Assembly (NCBI GenBank): GCA_019245115.1
Contig: JAFARZ010000197.1
Location: forward strand, 1-35,796
Origin: Streptosporangiaceae bacterium
GTDB lineage: Bacteria; Actinomycetota; Actinomycetes; Streptosporangiales; Streptosporangiaceae
DNA length: 35,796 nucleotides
Direction of reading: 5' to 3'
In this document: positions 8,847 to 16,956 of the stretch, piece after piece
Layout: each line of letters starts with the position of its first letter
Position numbering within the stretch: position 1 is the stretch's first letter
The notes under the pieces: generated by a model
Database searches by the model: none
Seen by the model: only the letters and a program-made list of their open reading frames with translations
What the model was told of the DNA's origin: nothing
Position numbers and translations under genes: made by a program

Positions 8847-9104
8847 CGTTTTTATATCCTTGCTGGCTGTACGTTCTTTTCCGAATGCTTGATGAATGCC
8901 GCGCATTAACGCCAAACGGGTACCCCAGGCCAGCACCGTCCCGTGATCGGAACAAAGTAACTGCTTCCACACCCTAATCCAGGCGTACGTGGCATACTTG
9001 GCGAAGCCATGAAATTTACGATCTGTCATGACGTGTCCTAATTAAGTCATTATCGGTCGCGGGAATGCCAAAGTGGTGAAAATCAGACAACAGTCGAGAA
9101 ATTC

Positions 9105-10064
9105 ATGAAAAGCCGCATTGCCGCACAGTTCGCGGTGGCTGCCGCGATGATCCTGGTCGGTGCCGGATGCACGAGTTCTTCGTCCGTACCCTCAGGCGGC
9201 GCCCCGAGCCTGACGCACGTGAGCGTCGGCGTTCTTCCGATCATCGACAACGCGCCGGTCTTCATCGCGCTACAGCGCGGGCTGTTTCACCAGCAGGGCC
9301 TGGATGTCACACCGGTGGTGCTCCCCAGCGGCGAGCTCGCCACCGAGGAGTTGCTCTCCGGCAAGCTGCAGTTCGCTTTCAGTAACTATGTGACCACCAT
9401 CCAGGCCGCCAGCCAGGGAGCGAAGCTTCAGGTGGTGGCGGATGGCGCGGAGACTCTGCCCAACACCAACGTCATCATGATCGCGAAGGGCTCGGCGATC
9501 CATCACGTCCAGGATCTGCGGGGGAAGACGATCGCAGTCAACGCGCGCGGCAACATCGGGTCGCTGATGATTGACTCCGCTCTTGAGACATATGGTGTCC
9601 CGGTGAATTCGGTCAGGTTCACGGTGATCCCGTTCCCGCAGATGGCAGCCGCTCTTGGAGATCATTCGGTGGACGCGGCGTGGATGGCTGAGCCGTTCGT
9701 AACGGAATCAGGCGAGCAGATCGGCGCGGAGGAGCTGGCCGACACCACAGCCGGCGCGATGGCGGACTTCCCGATCGCCGGTTACGACGCGCTGCGCGGC
9801 TTCGCCCAGCAGCACCCGGCGACGGTGGCCGCGTTCCAGCGGGCGATCGTGCAGGCGCAGGCACTGGCGGCCGACCGGTCGGTCGTCGAGAAGGCCCTGC
9901 CGACCTACATCGACGGGATGACGCCGCCGGTCATCTCGGCGGTGCACCTGGATTCCTATCCCACATCGCTGAGCCAGGCCCGCCTGCAACGGGTGGCGAA
10001 CACGATGCTTCTGGCTGGGATGCTCCGCCAGTCATTCAGCGTGAACCAACTCCTCGCACCATGA
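9105..10064 (+). CDS. NrtA/SsuA-like ABC substrate-binding lipoprotein (orphan)
   Basis: A 319-residue lipoprotein of the NMT1/SsuA/NrtA class of binding proteins, used for taurine, sulfonates, nitrate and thiamine precursors. A signal peptide ends in a lipobox VGAGC at residues 18-22, followed by a Ser linker. The mature domain begins VSVGVLPIIDNAPVFIALQ and contains LRGKTIAVNARGNIGSLM and AAWMAEPFV, which are typical of the family. No permease or ATPase gene lies on either side. It diverges from the NIT-domain kinase with a 258-bp gap. That context suggests it could present a ligand to the kinase rather than to a transporter (inference). The Shine-Dalgarno site is weak (GTCGAG). Confidence 0.85.
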   Translation: MKSRIAAQFAVAAAMILVGAGCTSSSSVPSGGAPSLTHVSVGVLPIIDNAPVFIALQRGLFHQQGLDVTPVVLPSGELATEELLSGKLQFAFSNYVTTIQAASQGAKLQVVADGAETLPNTNVIMIAKGSAIHHVQDLRGKTIAVNARGNIGSLMIDSALETYGVPVNSVRFTVIPFPQMAAALGDHSVDAAWMAEPFVTESGEQIGAEELADTTAGAMADFPIAGYDALRGFAQQHPATVAAFQRAIVQAQALAADRSVVEKALPTYIDGMTPPVISAVHLDSYPTSLSQARLQRVANTMLLAGMLRQSFSVNQLLAP

Positions 10065-10194
10065 CCTAGCCTCCCGAGGTCGTCACGTACGCCCCGCGCC
10101 GGAAGATTAGGGTTTCGCGTGGGAACAAAGGGCCGCCGACAACCGCGCCCTTTCCCCACCACCTGCCACCCGCCGTAGGCTGGGGTGGATGCTG

Positions 10195-10254
10195 AAGGGG
10201 ATGGTTGGCGCAACCTACCCCTTGGGAGGGGATCATTGGCGCAACGTCCCCCTT
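10195..10254. repeat. Two tandem hairpins sharing GTTGGCGCAAC-like cores
   Basis: The first hairpin, 10195-10223, pairs AAGGGG with CCCCTT and GGTT with AACC across a GGCGC loop. The second, about 10228-10254, repeats TTGGCGCAAC after 32 nt, again flanked by GGGGA and TCCCC. They could be a bidirectional terminator between convergent genes or paired binding sites. There is no T-run. Confidence 0.6.
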
Positions 10255-10374
10255 GTTGCCCCAGGTTAATGTGACAAATTGCAGCTCTGAGCGGCCGGTC
10301 GGTCAATTCTGCCGCATCCTTGAACAGGCACCTCAGGTTTAACTTCGCGCTTGAACCGCCGCCATCTTCCAGTT

Positions 10375-10490
10375 CGACTTGTCACCCGCTACGTCACACA
10401 TGTCACCCGCTACGTCGAATCACTGCCCGGAAATGCGGCGTATGTCCAGCACTACCGGGTGACCTCTCGACTGGGACGGGTGACAAGTCG
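10375..10490. repeat. Nested inverted repeat with 14-bp perfect outer arms
   Basis: CGACTTGTCACCCG at 10375-10388 is perfectly complementary to CGGGTGACAAGTCG at 10477-10490. Inside it lies a second pair, GTCACCCG (10402-10409) and CGGGTGAC (10456-10463). The left arms are also a direct repeat: TGTCACCCGCTACGTC occurs twice at 21-bp spacing. The whole 116-bp segment is symmetrical. Confidence 0.8.
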
Positions 10491-10604
10491 CAGGACGGCT
10501 ACATCGGCAGGCGGGCAGTGCGAGCGGCTTGCCCGGGAAGGTGTGGTTATCACATGGGCGGCGCAGGCGATTGCCGCGGGCGCGCCCGGAGGTTAAAGCT
10601 CAAG

Positions 10605-12326
10605 TTAGTCCGGAGCGGGTGGGCCCAGCTCGGTGAGCAGGTTCTTGTTCCAGGTGAGGATTTCGTAGGTCTTGTAGTGGTACACGTGCGCGGGAGGACC
10701 GAAGCCGACCGTTGCCTGCGCCATTGTCATGTAGTCGAGCTGGGCCGGACTGTTGAGCAGCACGACGAAGGTGGCGTTGTGCGCACGCGGGTCGTACCAG
10801 CTCGCGTCGAATTCGTGCGGGCCGGGGGCCAGCCGGGACGGCAGGGTGACGACCGGGCGGACGGCCACGTTGTTACCGGCCGCAAGCGTCGTGGAGTTGG
10901 CCAGGCCGTACTCGGCGAGACCGTAAGTGAGCCCGTGCTGGCTCAGCCAGCCGGCCAGGTCCTGGCCCACGCCGGGCACCGAAGGCTTGCTGGCCGCGTA
11001 GCCGAGCGCCGTCAGGTAGCCGGCCAGCACGATCGCCAGCGCGGCGGCCAGAGCCGTATAGAGCCGCCGGGCGCGCTCGCCGAGGCGCGCGTGGTCCGTC
11101 AGGTTGCGGACCAGCAGCGGGCCCACCAGGCGGCCGGCCAGCACCGCGCCGGCCGGCAGGACGCCAGCCATCTCGCGGACGCTCCAGTAGGCGCTCGGCT
11201 TGCCGCTGAGCAGGTAGGCGCCGACGTTCAGCACGATGCTGACCGCCAGCACCTGCGCGATGAGGTCGTCGGCGCGGAAGAACCGGCGGAAAGCCAGCCA
11301 TAGCGCCCATACGGCCAGGGCCACGCCGACCAGGTGGAGTATGGCGAACGCCAGGTCCCAGCCGTGCGGCGGCCCCTGGAAGTTGGCGCCGTACAGGCCG
11401 AGGATGCCGTCGGTGGCCAGCCGGATATGGGTCGGAAACTGGCCCGGGCTGGCCAGCCCGGTTCCCACGGGAAGGACGGTGTAGCCGCCCAGGGCGTGAA
11501 TCAGCTTGACGACGATCTCAGTCACTGGGTACGACAGCACCGCCGCGACGGCCAGTGAGATCTCGAACCACACGGTGCGCAGGGCATCTGGCCGCCAGGC
11601 CTGCCGTGGCATGTCGCGCCAGGGCATGGCCTGGCGCCAGGCGCGGAGGGCCCGGGCGGCACAGACCAGCGCCAGCGGCAGGACGCCGATCAGCAGGACG
11701 ATCTTGTCGGCAATCCCGATCCAGGTGAGCAGTATGCCCATCAGGACCGGTGTGTACCAGCGGCGGGGCGCCCGGTCCAGGACCAGCCAGGTAAGGAGCA
11801 TCGGTACCTGGGTGCCGATGTGGTCCGGCTGGAACAGCACGATGAACACGCCGGCGCCGGGCTCGGGCGCCACCAGGATCCCGGCCGCGATGACCATGCG
11901 GACCACGGCCTCCCGGCCGGTGGCACGCCCTTTGGCCAGCACCGCCGCCAGCGGCACGAGCAGCGCGTAGGACAAGGCGGCCGCGACGTGCAGCACGTCG
12001 GCGTTGAGGCCGCGGATCGCCTCGACGATCAGGTACTCGGGCAGTTCGGTGGTGTAGAACGAGACGTCCGTGACGGTCCAGCCGCGCAGCAGCAGGTTCC
12101 CGTGCAGCATGTCCCATGCCTGCAGCGCGTTCGAGGCACCGTCCGACTCCACCCGCTGGGTCCGCGACACATGCAGGTAGGCGATCCACAAGACGATGAC
12201 AGCCACGGCGAACAGCGCCGTGCCCCAGGCCCACGCCAGCCGCCGACCCGCCGCTCGCCGCGTCTGCGCCGCCATCGCGGCGGTCTGTGCGGGCGCGCTG
12301 GCGACCGGCTGACCTGCTTCTGGCAT
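10605..12326 (-). CDS. Polytopic membrane protein, possible GT-C-type glycosyltransferase
   Basis: A 573-residue integral membrane protein with about ten hydrophobic segments, for example ALFAVAVIVLWIAYLHV near residue 40. I do not recognise a named family. The order of an early acidic loop after the first helix (VESDGASNALQAWDMLHG), many helices, and a soluble C-terminal domain of about 120 residues resembles GT-C-fold lipid-linked glycosyltransferases. The Asp/Glu loop would be the catalytic site in that reading. ATG 12326 is preferred to GTG 12332 because AGGAG lies 7 nt before it and only 1 nt before the GTG. It starts 43 nt after the molybdenum-subunit stop on the same strand, so it may be co-transcribed, although no functional link is evident. 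Confidence 0.75.
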   Translation of the reverse strand: MPEAGQPVASAPAQTAAMAAQTRRAAGRRLAWAWGTALFAVAVIVLWIAYLHVSRTQRVESDGASNALQAWDMLHGNLLLRGWTVTDVSFYTTELPEYLIVEAIRGLNADVLHVAAALSYALLVPLAAVLAKGRATGREAVVRMVIAAGILVAPEPGAGVFIVLFQPDHIGTQVPMLLTWLVLDRAPRRWYTPVLMGILLTWIGIADKIVLLIGVLPLALVCAARALRAWRQAMPWRDMPRQAWRPDALRTVWFEISLAVAAVLSYPVTEIVVKLIHALGGYTVLPVGTGLASPGQFPTHIRLATDGILGLYGANFQGPPHGWDLAFAILHLVGVALAVWALWLAFRRFFRADDLIAQVLAVSIVLNVGAYLLSGKPSAYWSVREMAGVLPAGAVLAGRLVGPLLVRNLTDHARLGERARRLYTALAAALAIVLAGYLTALGYAASKPSVPGVGQDLAGWLSQHGLTYGLAEYGLANSTTLAAGNNVAVRPVVTLPSRLAPGPHEFDASWYDPRAHNATFVVLLNSPAQLDYMTMAQATVGFGPPAHVYHYKTYEILTWNKNLLTELGPPAPD

Positions 12327-12369
12327 AGGCACGCTCCTACCTGGTGACCACTAGCCCGCTGCGAGGCTA

Positions 12370-14580
12370 TTACACCGAAGCAGCCTCGTGGATCGCGGTC
12401 CAGACTTTCTCCGGGGTCAGCGGCATGTCCAGGTGCCGCACCCCGTACGGCGCCAGCGCGTCCATGACGGCGTTGACGACGGCGGGTGTGACGCCGATAG
12501 TACCGCTTTCCCCCATGCCCTTGACGCCCAGCGGGTTCAGCGGGGACGGGGTCTCCAGCCGGTATGACTCAATGACCGGCACCTGCTTCGCCGACGGGAT
12601 CGCGTAATCCATCAGGGACGCGGTCAGCGGCTGACCGTCCTCGTCGTAGCGGACCGCCTCGAACAGGGCCTGCCCGACCCCCTGCGCGACGCCTCCGTGC
12701 ACCTGCCCTTCCAGCAGCAGCGGGTTGATGACCCGTCCGCAGTCGTCGACCGCGATGACCCGGTCGATCCGGATCCGGCCGGTGCCGGGATCGATGTCGA
12801 CCACGCACACATAGCAGCCGAACGCGTACGTCTCGCCCGTCACGTCCGCGGCGGCTGTCGCCGACAGGCCGCCCAGCCGCCGGGCGGCTTCGGCCAGCGG
12901 CATCGGCGCGTCGACCCGGCGCGCCGCAGCGAGCACCGCCTCGCAGGCCCGCAGCACCGCGCTGCCGCCCGCCACCGTGCTACGCGACCCGAACGTGCCG
13001 TAACCGAACGGCGCCGTATCCGTGTCACCGAAGACCACTCGCACATCGGCGAACGGTACTCCGAGCAGCTCCGCCGCCAGCTGGGCGAACGCTGTCTGGT
13101 GCCCCTGCCCGTGCCCGCTGGTGCCCACCGCCACGGTGACCGCGCCGGACGGGTCCACCGTGACCGTCGCCTGGTCCCCGTGAACGCCCGGCATGATGCC
13201 GCCCGGCTCGACGAAGCAGCACATGCCCACGCCAGCCACCCGGCCCGCCGCCCGGGCGGCCGCCTGTGCCCGCCGCAGCTCCCGGTAGCTTTCCAGCGCC
13301 TTGTCCAGCGCGGCCCGGTAGTCGCCGCTGTCGTAGGTCAGCCCGGTCCGGGTACGGAACGGGAACTGGTCCGGCGAGATGAAGTTGCGGCGACGTACCT
13401 CCGCGGGATCGAGACCGGTCTCCCCCGCCACCAGGTCCACCAGCCGTTCGGTGAAGTACGCCGCCTCCGGCCGGCCAGCGCCGCGGTACGGTCCGATCGG
13501 CGTGGCGTTGGTCAGTACGCCTACGATCTCGACGTCGACGGCGCCGATGTCGTAGCACTGGCCGAGCAGCGGGCCCATCCGGTTGCGCGCGGTACTGAGG
13601 GCGTTCGGCGTCAGGTACGCGCCAACGCCTATGTGCACGGTGCCGCGGATCGCGCTGATCCGTCCGTCCGCCGTGACGGCCATCTCCAGCTCGGCGACCT
13701 GATCCCGGCCGTGGGTGGTGGCCAGGAACGATTCGCCGCGTTCCTCGATCCACTTCACCGGGCGGCCGAGCAGCCGGGCCGCGGCGATCACCGCCACCTG
13801 GTCCGGGTACAGCGGCCCCTTGGCGCCGAAGCCGCCGCCCACATCGCCCGCCACGACCCTGATGTCCTCGGCCGGGAGGCCGAACATCCCGGCCAGCCAC
13901 GTCCGGACCCCGTGTGGCCGTTGCGTGCCGATCCGTACGTCCAGCCGCCCGTCGATAACCTGCGCGAGCACGCCGCGCGGCTCGAGCGCCACCGGCGCGA
14001 CCCGCTGGCTGACCATCCGCTGCCCCACGCGATGCGCCGCGTCCGCGAACGCCCGGTCCGCGTCCCCTCCGGTCAGCCGCTCCCGGAAACAGACGTTTCC
14101 CGACGCGGCGCTGAATTGGCCTGGGCCTCCGGCCGCGGCGTGCAACACCGGCGCACCTGGCGCGGCGGCCGCCACCGGATCGGTGACCGCGGGCAGTGTG
14201 TCGTAGTCCACCGACACCAGTTCCGCCGCGTCCGCGGCCTTGGCGGCCGAGTCCGCCACCACCAGCGCCACCGGCTCCCCGGCCCACCGGACCCGGTCGC
14301 CGGCCGCCCGCAGCAACGGGAACTCCAGCCCGGGCAGGCCAGGCGGCCCCGGCAACGGCCCGACATCGCGCATGTCGGCCGCGGTGAACACCCCGGCCAC
14401 ACCTGGCGCGCCGGCCGCCTCCGACACGTCAAGCGCCGTGATCTCCGCATGAGCCACCGGGCTGCGGACCACGAACGCGTGCAGCAGTCCCGGCACCGTG
14501 ACGTCGTCGACGTAGGTCCCGCGCCCCGCCAGCAGCGTGGCATCCTCTACCCGCCGGACGGCGTCACCGATACCTGTAAT
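12370..14580 (-). CDS. Molybdenum hydroxylase large subunit (xanthine/CO dehydrogenase family)
   Basis: A 736-residue molybdopterin-cytosine-dinucleotide subunit of the xanthine dehydrogenase/CoxL family, carrying the substrate site of a hydroxylase. The N-terminus [22 protein letters not shown] matches the family. The active-site loop reads PYRGAGR, the form-II-like version, not the AYRCSFR loop of genuine CO dehydrogenase. The catalytic Glu is seen in KGMGESGTIG near the C-terminus. There is no ATG, GTG or TTG in this frame near the expected start. An ATT at 14578-14580 sits 7 nt after GGAG and gives an N-terminus starting [13 protein letters not shown], which fits, so I propose an ATT start. 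The ORF runs open to 14862, but that part overlaps the FAD subunit gene and has no homology. Substrate unknown. Confidence 0.88.
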   Translation of the reverse strand: MTGIGDAVRRVEDATLLAGRGTYVDDVTVPGLLHAFVVRSPVAHAEITALDVSEAAGAPGVAGVFTAADMRDVGPLPGPPGLPGLEFPLLRAAGDRVRWAGEPVALVVADSAAKAADAAELVSVDYDTLPAVTDPVAAAAPGAPVLHAAAGGPGQFSAASGNVCFRERLTGGDADRAFADAAHRVGQRMVSQRVAPVALEPRGVLAQVIDGRLDVRIGTQRPHGVRTWLAGMFGLPAEDIRVVAGDVGGGFGAKGPLYPDQVAVIAAARLLGRPVKWIEERGESFLATTHGRDQVAELEMAVTADGRISAIRGTVHIGVGAYLTPNALSTARNRMGPLLGQCYDIGAVDVEIVGVLTNATPIGPYRGAGRPEAAYFTERLVDLVAGETGLDPAEVRRRNFISPDQFPFRTRTGLTYDSGDYRAALDKALESYRELRRAQAAARAAGRVAGVGMCCFVEPGGIMPGVHGDQATVTVDPSGAVTVAVGTSGHGQGHQTAFAQLAAELLGVPFADVRVVFGDTDTAPFGYGTFGSRSTVAGGSAVLRACEAVLAAARRVDAPMPLAEAARRLGGLSATAAADVTGETYAFGCYVCVVDIDPGTGRIRIDRVIAVDDCGRVINPLLLEGQVHGGVAQGVGQALFEAVRYDEDGQPLTASLMDYAIPSAKQVPVIESYRLETPSPLNPLGVKGMGESGTIGVTPAVVNAVMDALAPYGVRHLDMPLTPEKVWTAIHEAASV

Positions 14581-15449
14581 GAACTTTCTCCGGCTCGCAT
14601 TAGTGCGCGGCGCAGTGCCCGCTGGGCCAGCACCTCGGCCAGGTGCAGCCGGAATGAGCCGCTGGCGTGGATGTCTTCGAGCGGCCGGGGCGCGCCGTCG
14701 CGGACCTGGGCGGCCGCGCCGTCCAGTACCGCGTCCACGGGCTCCTGACCGACCAGGGCCGCCTCCACCGCCCGCGCGCGGAACACCCGGCCCGCCACCC
14801 CGGTAACCGCGACACGGGCGCCGGTGATGGCGCCGGCCGCGCCGACCTCGACCGCCGCGCACACCCCGGCCAGCGGCAGATGGCTGGCCGACTGCTCGAA
14901 CTTCTCGTACGCCTGCCCGGCCGCGGCCGGCGGTATGACGACCTCGGTGATCAGCTCGTCGTCGGCCAGGTCGGTGTCGAACACCCCGCGCAGGAAATCG
15001 TCGAGAGCCACCGTCCGGCTGCCGCCAGAACGGGCCACGGTGAGCGTGGCGTCCAGGGCCAGCAGGACGGCCGGCAGGTCGGCCGCCGGGTCGCCGTGGG
15101 CTATGGCGCCGCCGATCGTTCCCCTGGCTCGCACCTGCGGATCGGCCAGCACGCTCAGCGCGTCCGCCATGGCGGGAAACCGGCCGGCGAGGCGCGCATC
15201 CCGCTGCAGGGACCGGTACGTGGCGAGCGCGCCGACCCGGCCCGCCTCCGGGTCAACCGCCGCCAGCGAGGTCAGCCCGCCGATGTCGAGCAGCACGCTG
15301 GGCGTGGCCAGCCGCAGCTTCATCATCGGCAGCAGGCTCTGCCCGCCGGCCAGGATCTTGAGGTCGTCGTCTGATTCGCCATCGGCGAGCGCGTCGAGCG
15401 CCTCGGATACCGACCCGGCCCGCAGGTAACTGAACTCGGCGGGATACAC
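14547..15449 (-). CDS. Molybdenum hydroxylase FAD-binding medium subunit
   Basis: A 300-residue CoxM/XdhB-type flavoprotein subunit that passes electrons from the iron-sulfur subunit to FAD. It begins [18 protein letters not shown] and carries the two FAD signatures [15 protein letters not shown] (about residues 36-50) and [16 protein letters not shown] (about 110-125). The GTG at 15449 is chosen because GGAG lies 7 nt upstream and it begins 1 nt after the stop of the small subunit. The frame is open further upstream, but that is antisense-quality sequence within the small-subunit gene. Its 3' end overlaps the large-subunit start by 34 bp, implying translational coupling. Confidence 0.9.
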   Translation of the reverse strand: MYPAEFSYLRAGSVSEALDALADGESDDDLKILAGGQSLLPMMKLRLATPSVLLDIGGLTSLAAVDPEAGRVGALATYRSLQRDARLAGRFPAMADALSVLADPQVRARGTIGGAIAHGDPAADLPAVLLALDATLTVARSGGSRTVALDDFLRGVFDTDLADDELITEVVIPPAAAGQAYEKFEQSASHLPLAGVCAAVEVGAAGAITGARVAVTGVAGRVFRARAVEAALVGQEPVDAVLDGAAAQVRDGAPRPLEDIHASGSFRLHLAEVLAQRALRRALMRAGESSLQVSVTPSGG

Positions 15450-15450
15450 C

Positions 15451-15921
15451 TCAGGTCTCCGCCGCGGCCGCCAGGACGGCGGCGACGATGTTCTGGTACC
15501 CGGTGCAGCGGCACAGGTTTCCGGCGAGTCCATCGCGGACGTCCGTCTCGGTCGGATCGGGGTTGTCGGCCAGCAGCTGCCGCACCGCCATGACCATGCC
15601 GGGCGTGCAGTACCCGCATTGAAGTCCGTGCTCGGCCCAGAACGCCCGCTGGATCGGGCCGTCGGCGAGGCCCTCGATCGTGGTAATTTCCTGGCCGTTC
15701 GCCTGGGCGGCCAGGATCGTGCAGGACTTGACGGCCACACCGCCCATGTCCACCGTGCAGGCGCCACACTGCGTGGTGTCGCAGCCCACGTGGGTTCCGG
15801 TCAGCCGCAGTTCGTCCCGGAGGAAATGAACCAGCAGGGTCCTGGCAGGCACCACGCGGCGGCAGGCCGACCCGTTGACGGTCATCTCGACGATGACTTC
15901 ACGTTCACGCTGACCTGCCAT
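15451..15921 (-). CDS. Molybdenum hydroxylase [2Fe-2S] small subunit
   Basis: A 156-residue CoxS-type subunit with two [2Fe-2S] clusters. The plant-ferredoxin-like cluster uses [22 protein letters not shown], and the second uses CGYCTPGM and [13 protein letters not shown] 15921 is preferred because AGGAGG precedes it closely and homologues start near the [10 protein letters not shown] strand; in-frame starts further upstream add only unrelated residues. It is the first gene of an S-M-L operon, an order associated with form-II-like enzymes. No cofactor-insertion genes (coxD/E/F, xdhC) are seen in the window. Confidence 0.93.
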   Translation of the reverse strand: MAGQREREVIVEMTVNGSACRRVVPARTLLVHFLRDELRLTGTHVGCDTTQCGACTVDMGGVAVKSCTILAAQANGQEITTIEGLADGPIQRAFWAEHGLQCGYCTPGMVMAVRQLLADNPDPTETDVRDGLAGNLCRCTGYQNIVAAVLAAAAET

Positions 15922-16016
15922 GCCCCTCCTCTCCATCCCCCGCGGCGCAACACAAAAGGCCATTTTGGCCGGCGTCAATGCCAGAAAACTAGTGGGGTAA
16001 CTGCATAATGGCGGTC
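15922..16016. promoter_or_regulatory. Divergent promoter region, molybdenum operon / Rrf2 regulator
   Basis: This 95-bp gap separates the divergent small-subunit and Rrf2 genes. It holds the short palindrome GGCC-ATTTT-GGCC at 15958-15970, a candidate operator, and CATAAT at 16004-16009, a -10-like element 7 nt before the Rrf2 ATG. Assigning the palindrome to the Rrf2 protein is inference. Confidence 0.45.
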
Positions 16017-16466
16017 ATGCGACTATCAGCCCGAGCCGACTACGCGTTGCGCGCGGCGATCGAGCTCGCCGCCGCCAGTGACGGTCACGTCACCGCCGAC
16101 CAGCTAGCCCGCGCCCAGCAGATTCCAGGGAAGTTTCTCGAGACCATACTCACCCAGCTCCGGCGCGCCGGCCTGGTCCGGAGCCAACGCGGGCCGGAAG
16201 GCGGCTTCTGGCTGGCCCGCCCGGCCGGCGAGATATCTCTGGCCGACATCATCAGGGCCATCGACGGCCAGCTCCTGGGGGTCCGGGGCGAACGCCCGGA
16301 AAACGTCACGTATCCGGGGGTTGCCGAGCCCCTGCAGCAGGTGTGGATCGCGCTACGTGCCAACGAACGAGCCGTGCTCGAGCAGGTCACGCTGGCCGAC
16401 ATCGTGTCAGGCAACCTCCCTGACACCATTCGCAACTTGACGGAGAACCCGAAAGCCTGGGTGTAA
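16017..16466 (+). CDS. Rrf2-family transcriptional regulator lacking cluster cysteines
   Basis: A 149-residue winged-helix regulator. It begins MRLSARADYALRAAIELAA, the classic Rrf2 opening, and the recognition region is QIPGKFLETILTQLRRAGLVRSQRG, followed by GGFWLARPAGEISLADIIRAIDG. The family often carries three Cys for an iron-sulfur cluster (IscR, NsrR, RsrR), but this protein has no cysteine at all, so it must sense something else or act constitutively. ATG 16017 is preferred over ATG 16008 because the family starts at M-R-L-S and because CATAAT lies 7 nt upstream, which suits a leaderless transcript. It is likely the regulator of the divergent molybdenum hydroxylase operon. Confidence 0.85.
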   Translation: MRLSARADYALRAAIELAAASDGHVTADQLARAQQIPGKFLETILTQLRRAGLVRSQRGPEGGFWLARPAGEISLADIIRAIDGQLLGVRGERPENVTYPGVAEPLQQVWIALRANERAVLEQVTLADIVSGNLPDTIRNLTENPKAWV

Positions 16467-16470
16467 TTCC

Positions 16471-16830
16471 TCAGACCGGCACCATGTCGGTGATGTCACG
16501 CGCGGGGCCGCCCGAGGTCTGTGTCAGCTCTGCCTGGGTCAGCTCACGCAGCAGAGCGGGTTCGCGCGGCATCTCCAGCACCGGCTCGCTCTGCAGCTCG
16601 GCCAACGCGAAATTATCCGAAACTTCACGGAAAACCTGGGAGAGCGGCGTACCAAGCGCGGTGCAGATGGCCTGGAGCAGCTCGGACGAGGCCTCCTTCT
16701 GACCGCGCTCCACCTCAGAAAGGTAGCCAAGGGAAACGCGCGCCGAAGCCGATACCTCGCGGAGGGTGCGACCCTGCCGCAGGCGCAGCCGACGCAGCAC
16801 GTCACCCAGCAGCTGACGGAGCAGAACCAT
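16471..16830 (-). CDS. clgR: ClgR-type XRE transcriptional activator
   Basis: A 119-residue Cro/CI-type regulator. [49 protein letters not shown] is the near-invariant DNA-binding part of actinobacterial ClgR (about residues 11-60), which activates clp protease and other stress genes. ATG 16830 has GGGAG 7 nt upstream. A -10-like TACGGT on the minus strand at 16886-16891 would give a short leader. It sits downstream of cinA/pncC, as in many actinobacteria. The gap of 126 bp to that gene allows its own promoter. It converges with the Rrf2 gene with only 4 nt between stops. Confidence 0.88.
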   Translation of the reverse strand: MVLLRQLLGDVLRRLRLRQGRTLREVSASARVSLGYLSEVERGQKEASSELLQAICTALGTPLSQVFREVSDNFALAELQSEPVLEMPREPALLRELTQAELTQTSGGPARDITDMVPV

Positions 16831-16956
16831 AGCCGCACTCCCTTCCCGAGGCAGACCTTCCCATCGCCGAACCGCCCACACCTCCACCGTACCTGCCTAC
16901 GAGCCAACTCCGCGAGATCATAGCCACGCGTGTTCGCTCCTGGAGTAACGCTGTAA

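Larger units (their letters stand above)
10065..10604. other. 540-bp non-coding island with hairpins and inverted repeats
   Basis: No convincing gene lies between the binding protein's stop and the membrane-protein stop. Short open frames here have poor codon bias and no recognisable domain. The stretch holds two tandem hairpin-like repeats (10195-10254) and a set of nested direct and inverted repeats (10375-10490), listed separately. Confidence 0.7.

Noticed and set aside
8847..9029. 61-residue N-terminal extension of the kinase
   Set aside because: ATG 8846 has AAGGA at 10 nt; the extension has no signal peptide or domain. Not excluded, only less likely.
10351..10596. 81-codon plus-strand frame in the non-coding island
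   Set aside because: Starts at TTG without a ribosome-binding site, covers the inverted repeats and shows no domain.
12697..14748. 683-codon plus-strand frame
   Set aside because: Antisense to the molybdenum large subunit and of Arg/His-rich composition; no homology signal.
12370..14862. Large-subunit frame extended to 14862
   Set aside because: Codons before 14580 overlap the FAD subunit and are Gly/Arg-rich shadow sequence without homology to the family N-terminus.
12370..15921. Aerobic CO dehydrogenase (form I) identification
   Set aside because: The active-site loop is PYRGAGR, not AYRCSFR, and the gene order is S-M-L rather than M-S-L.
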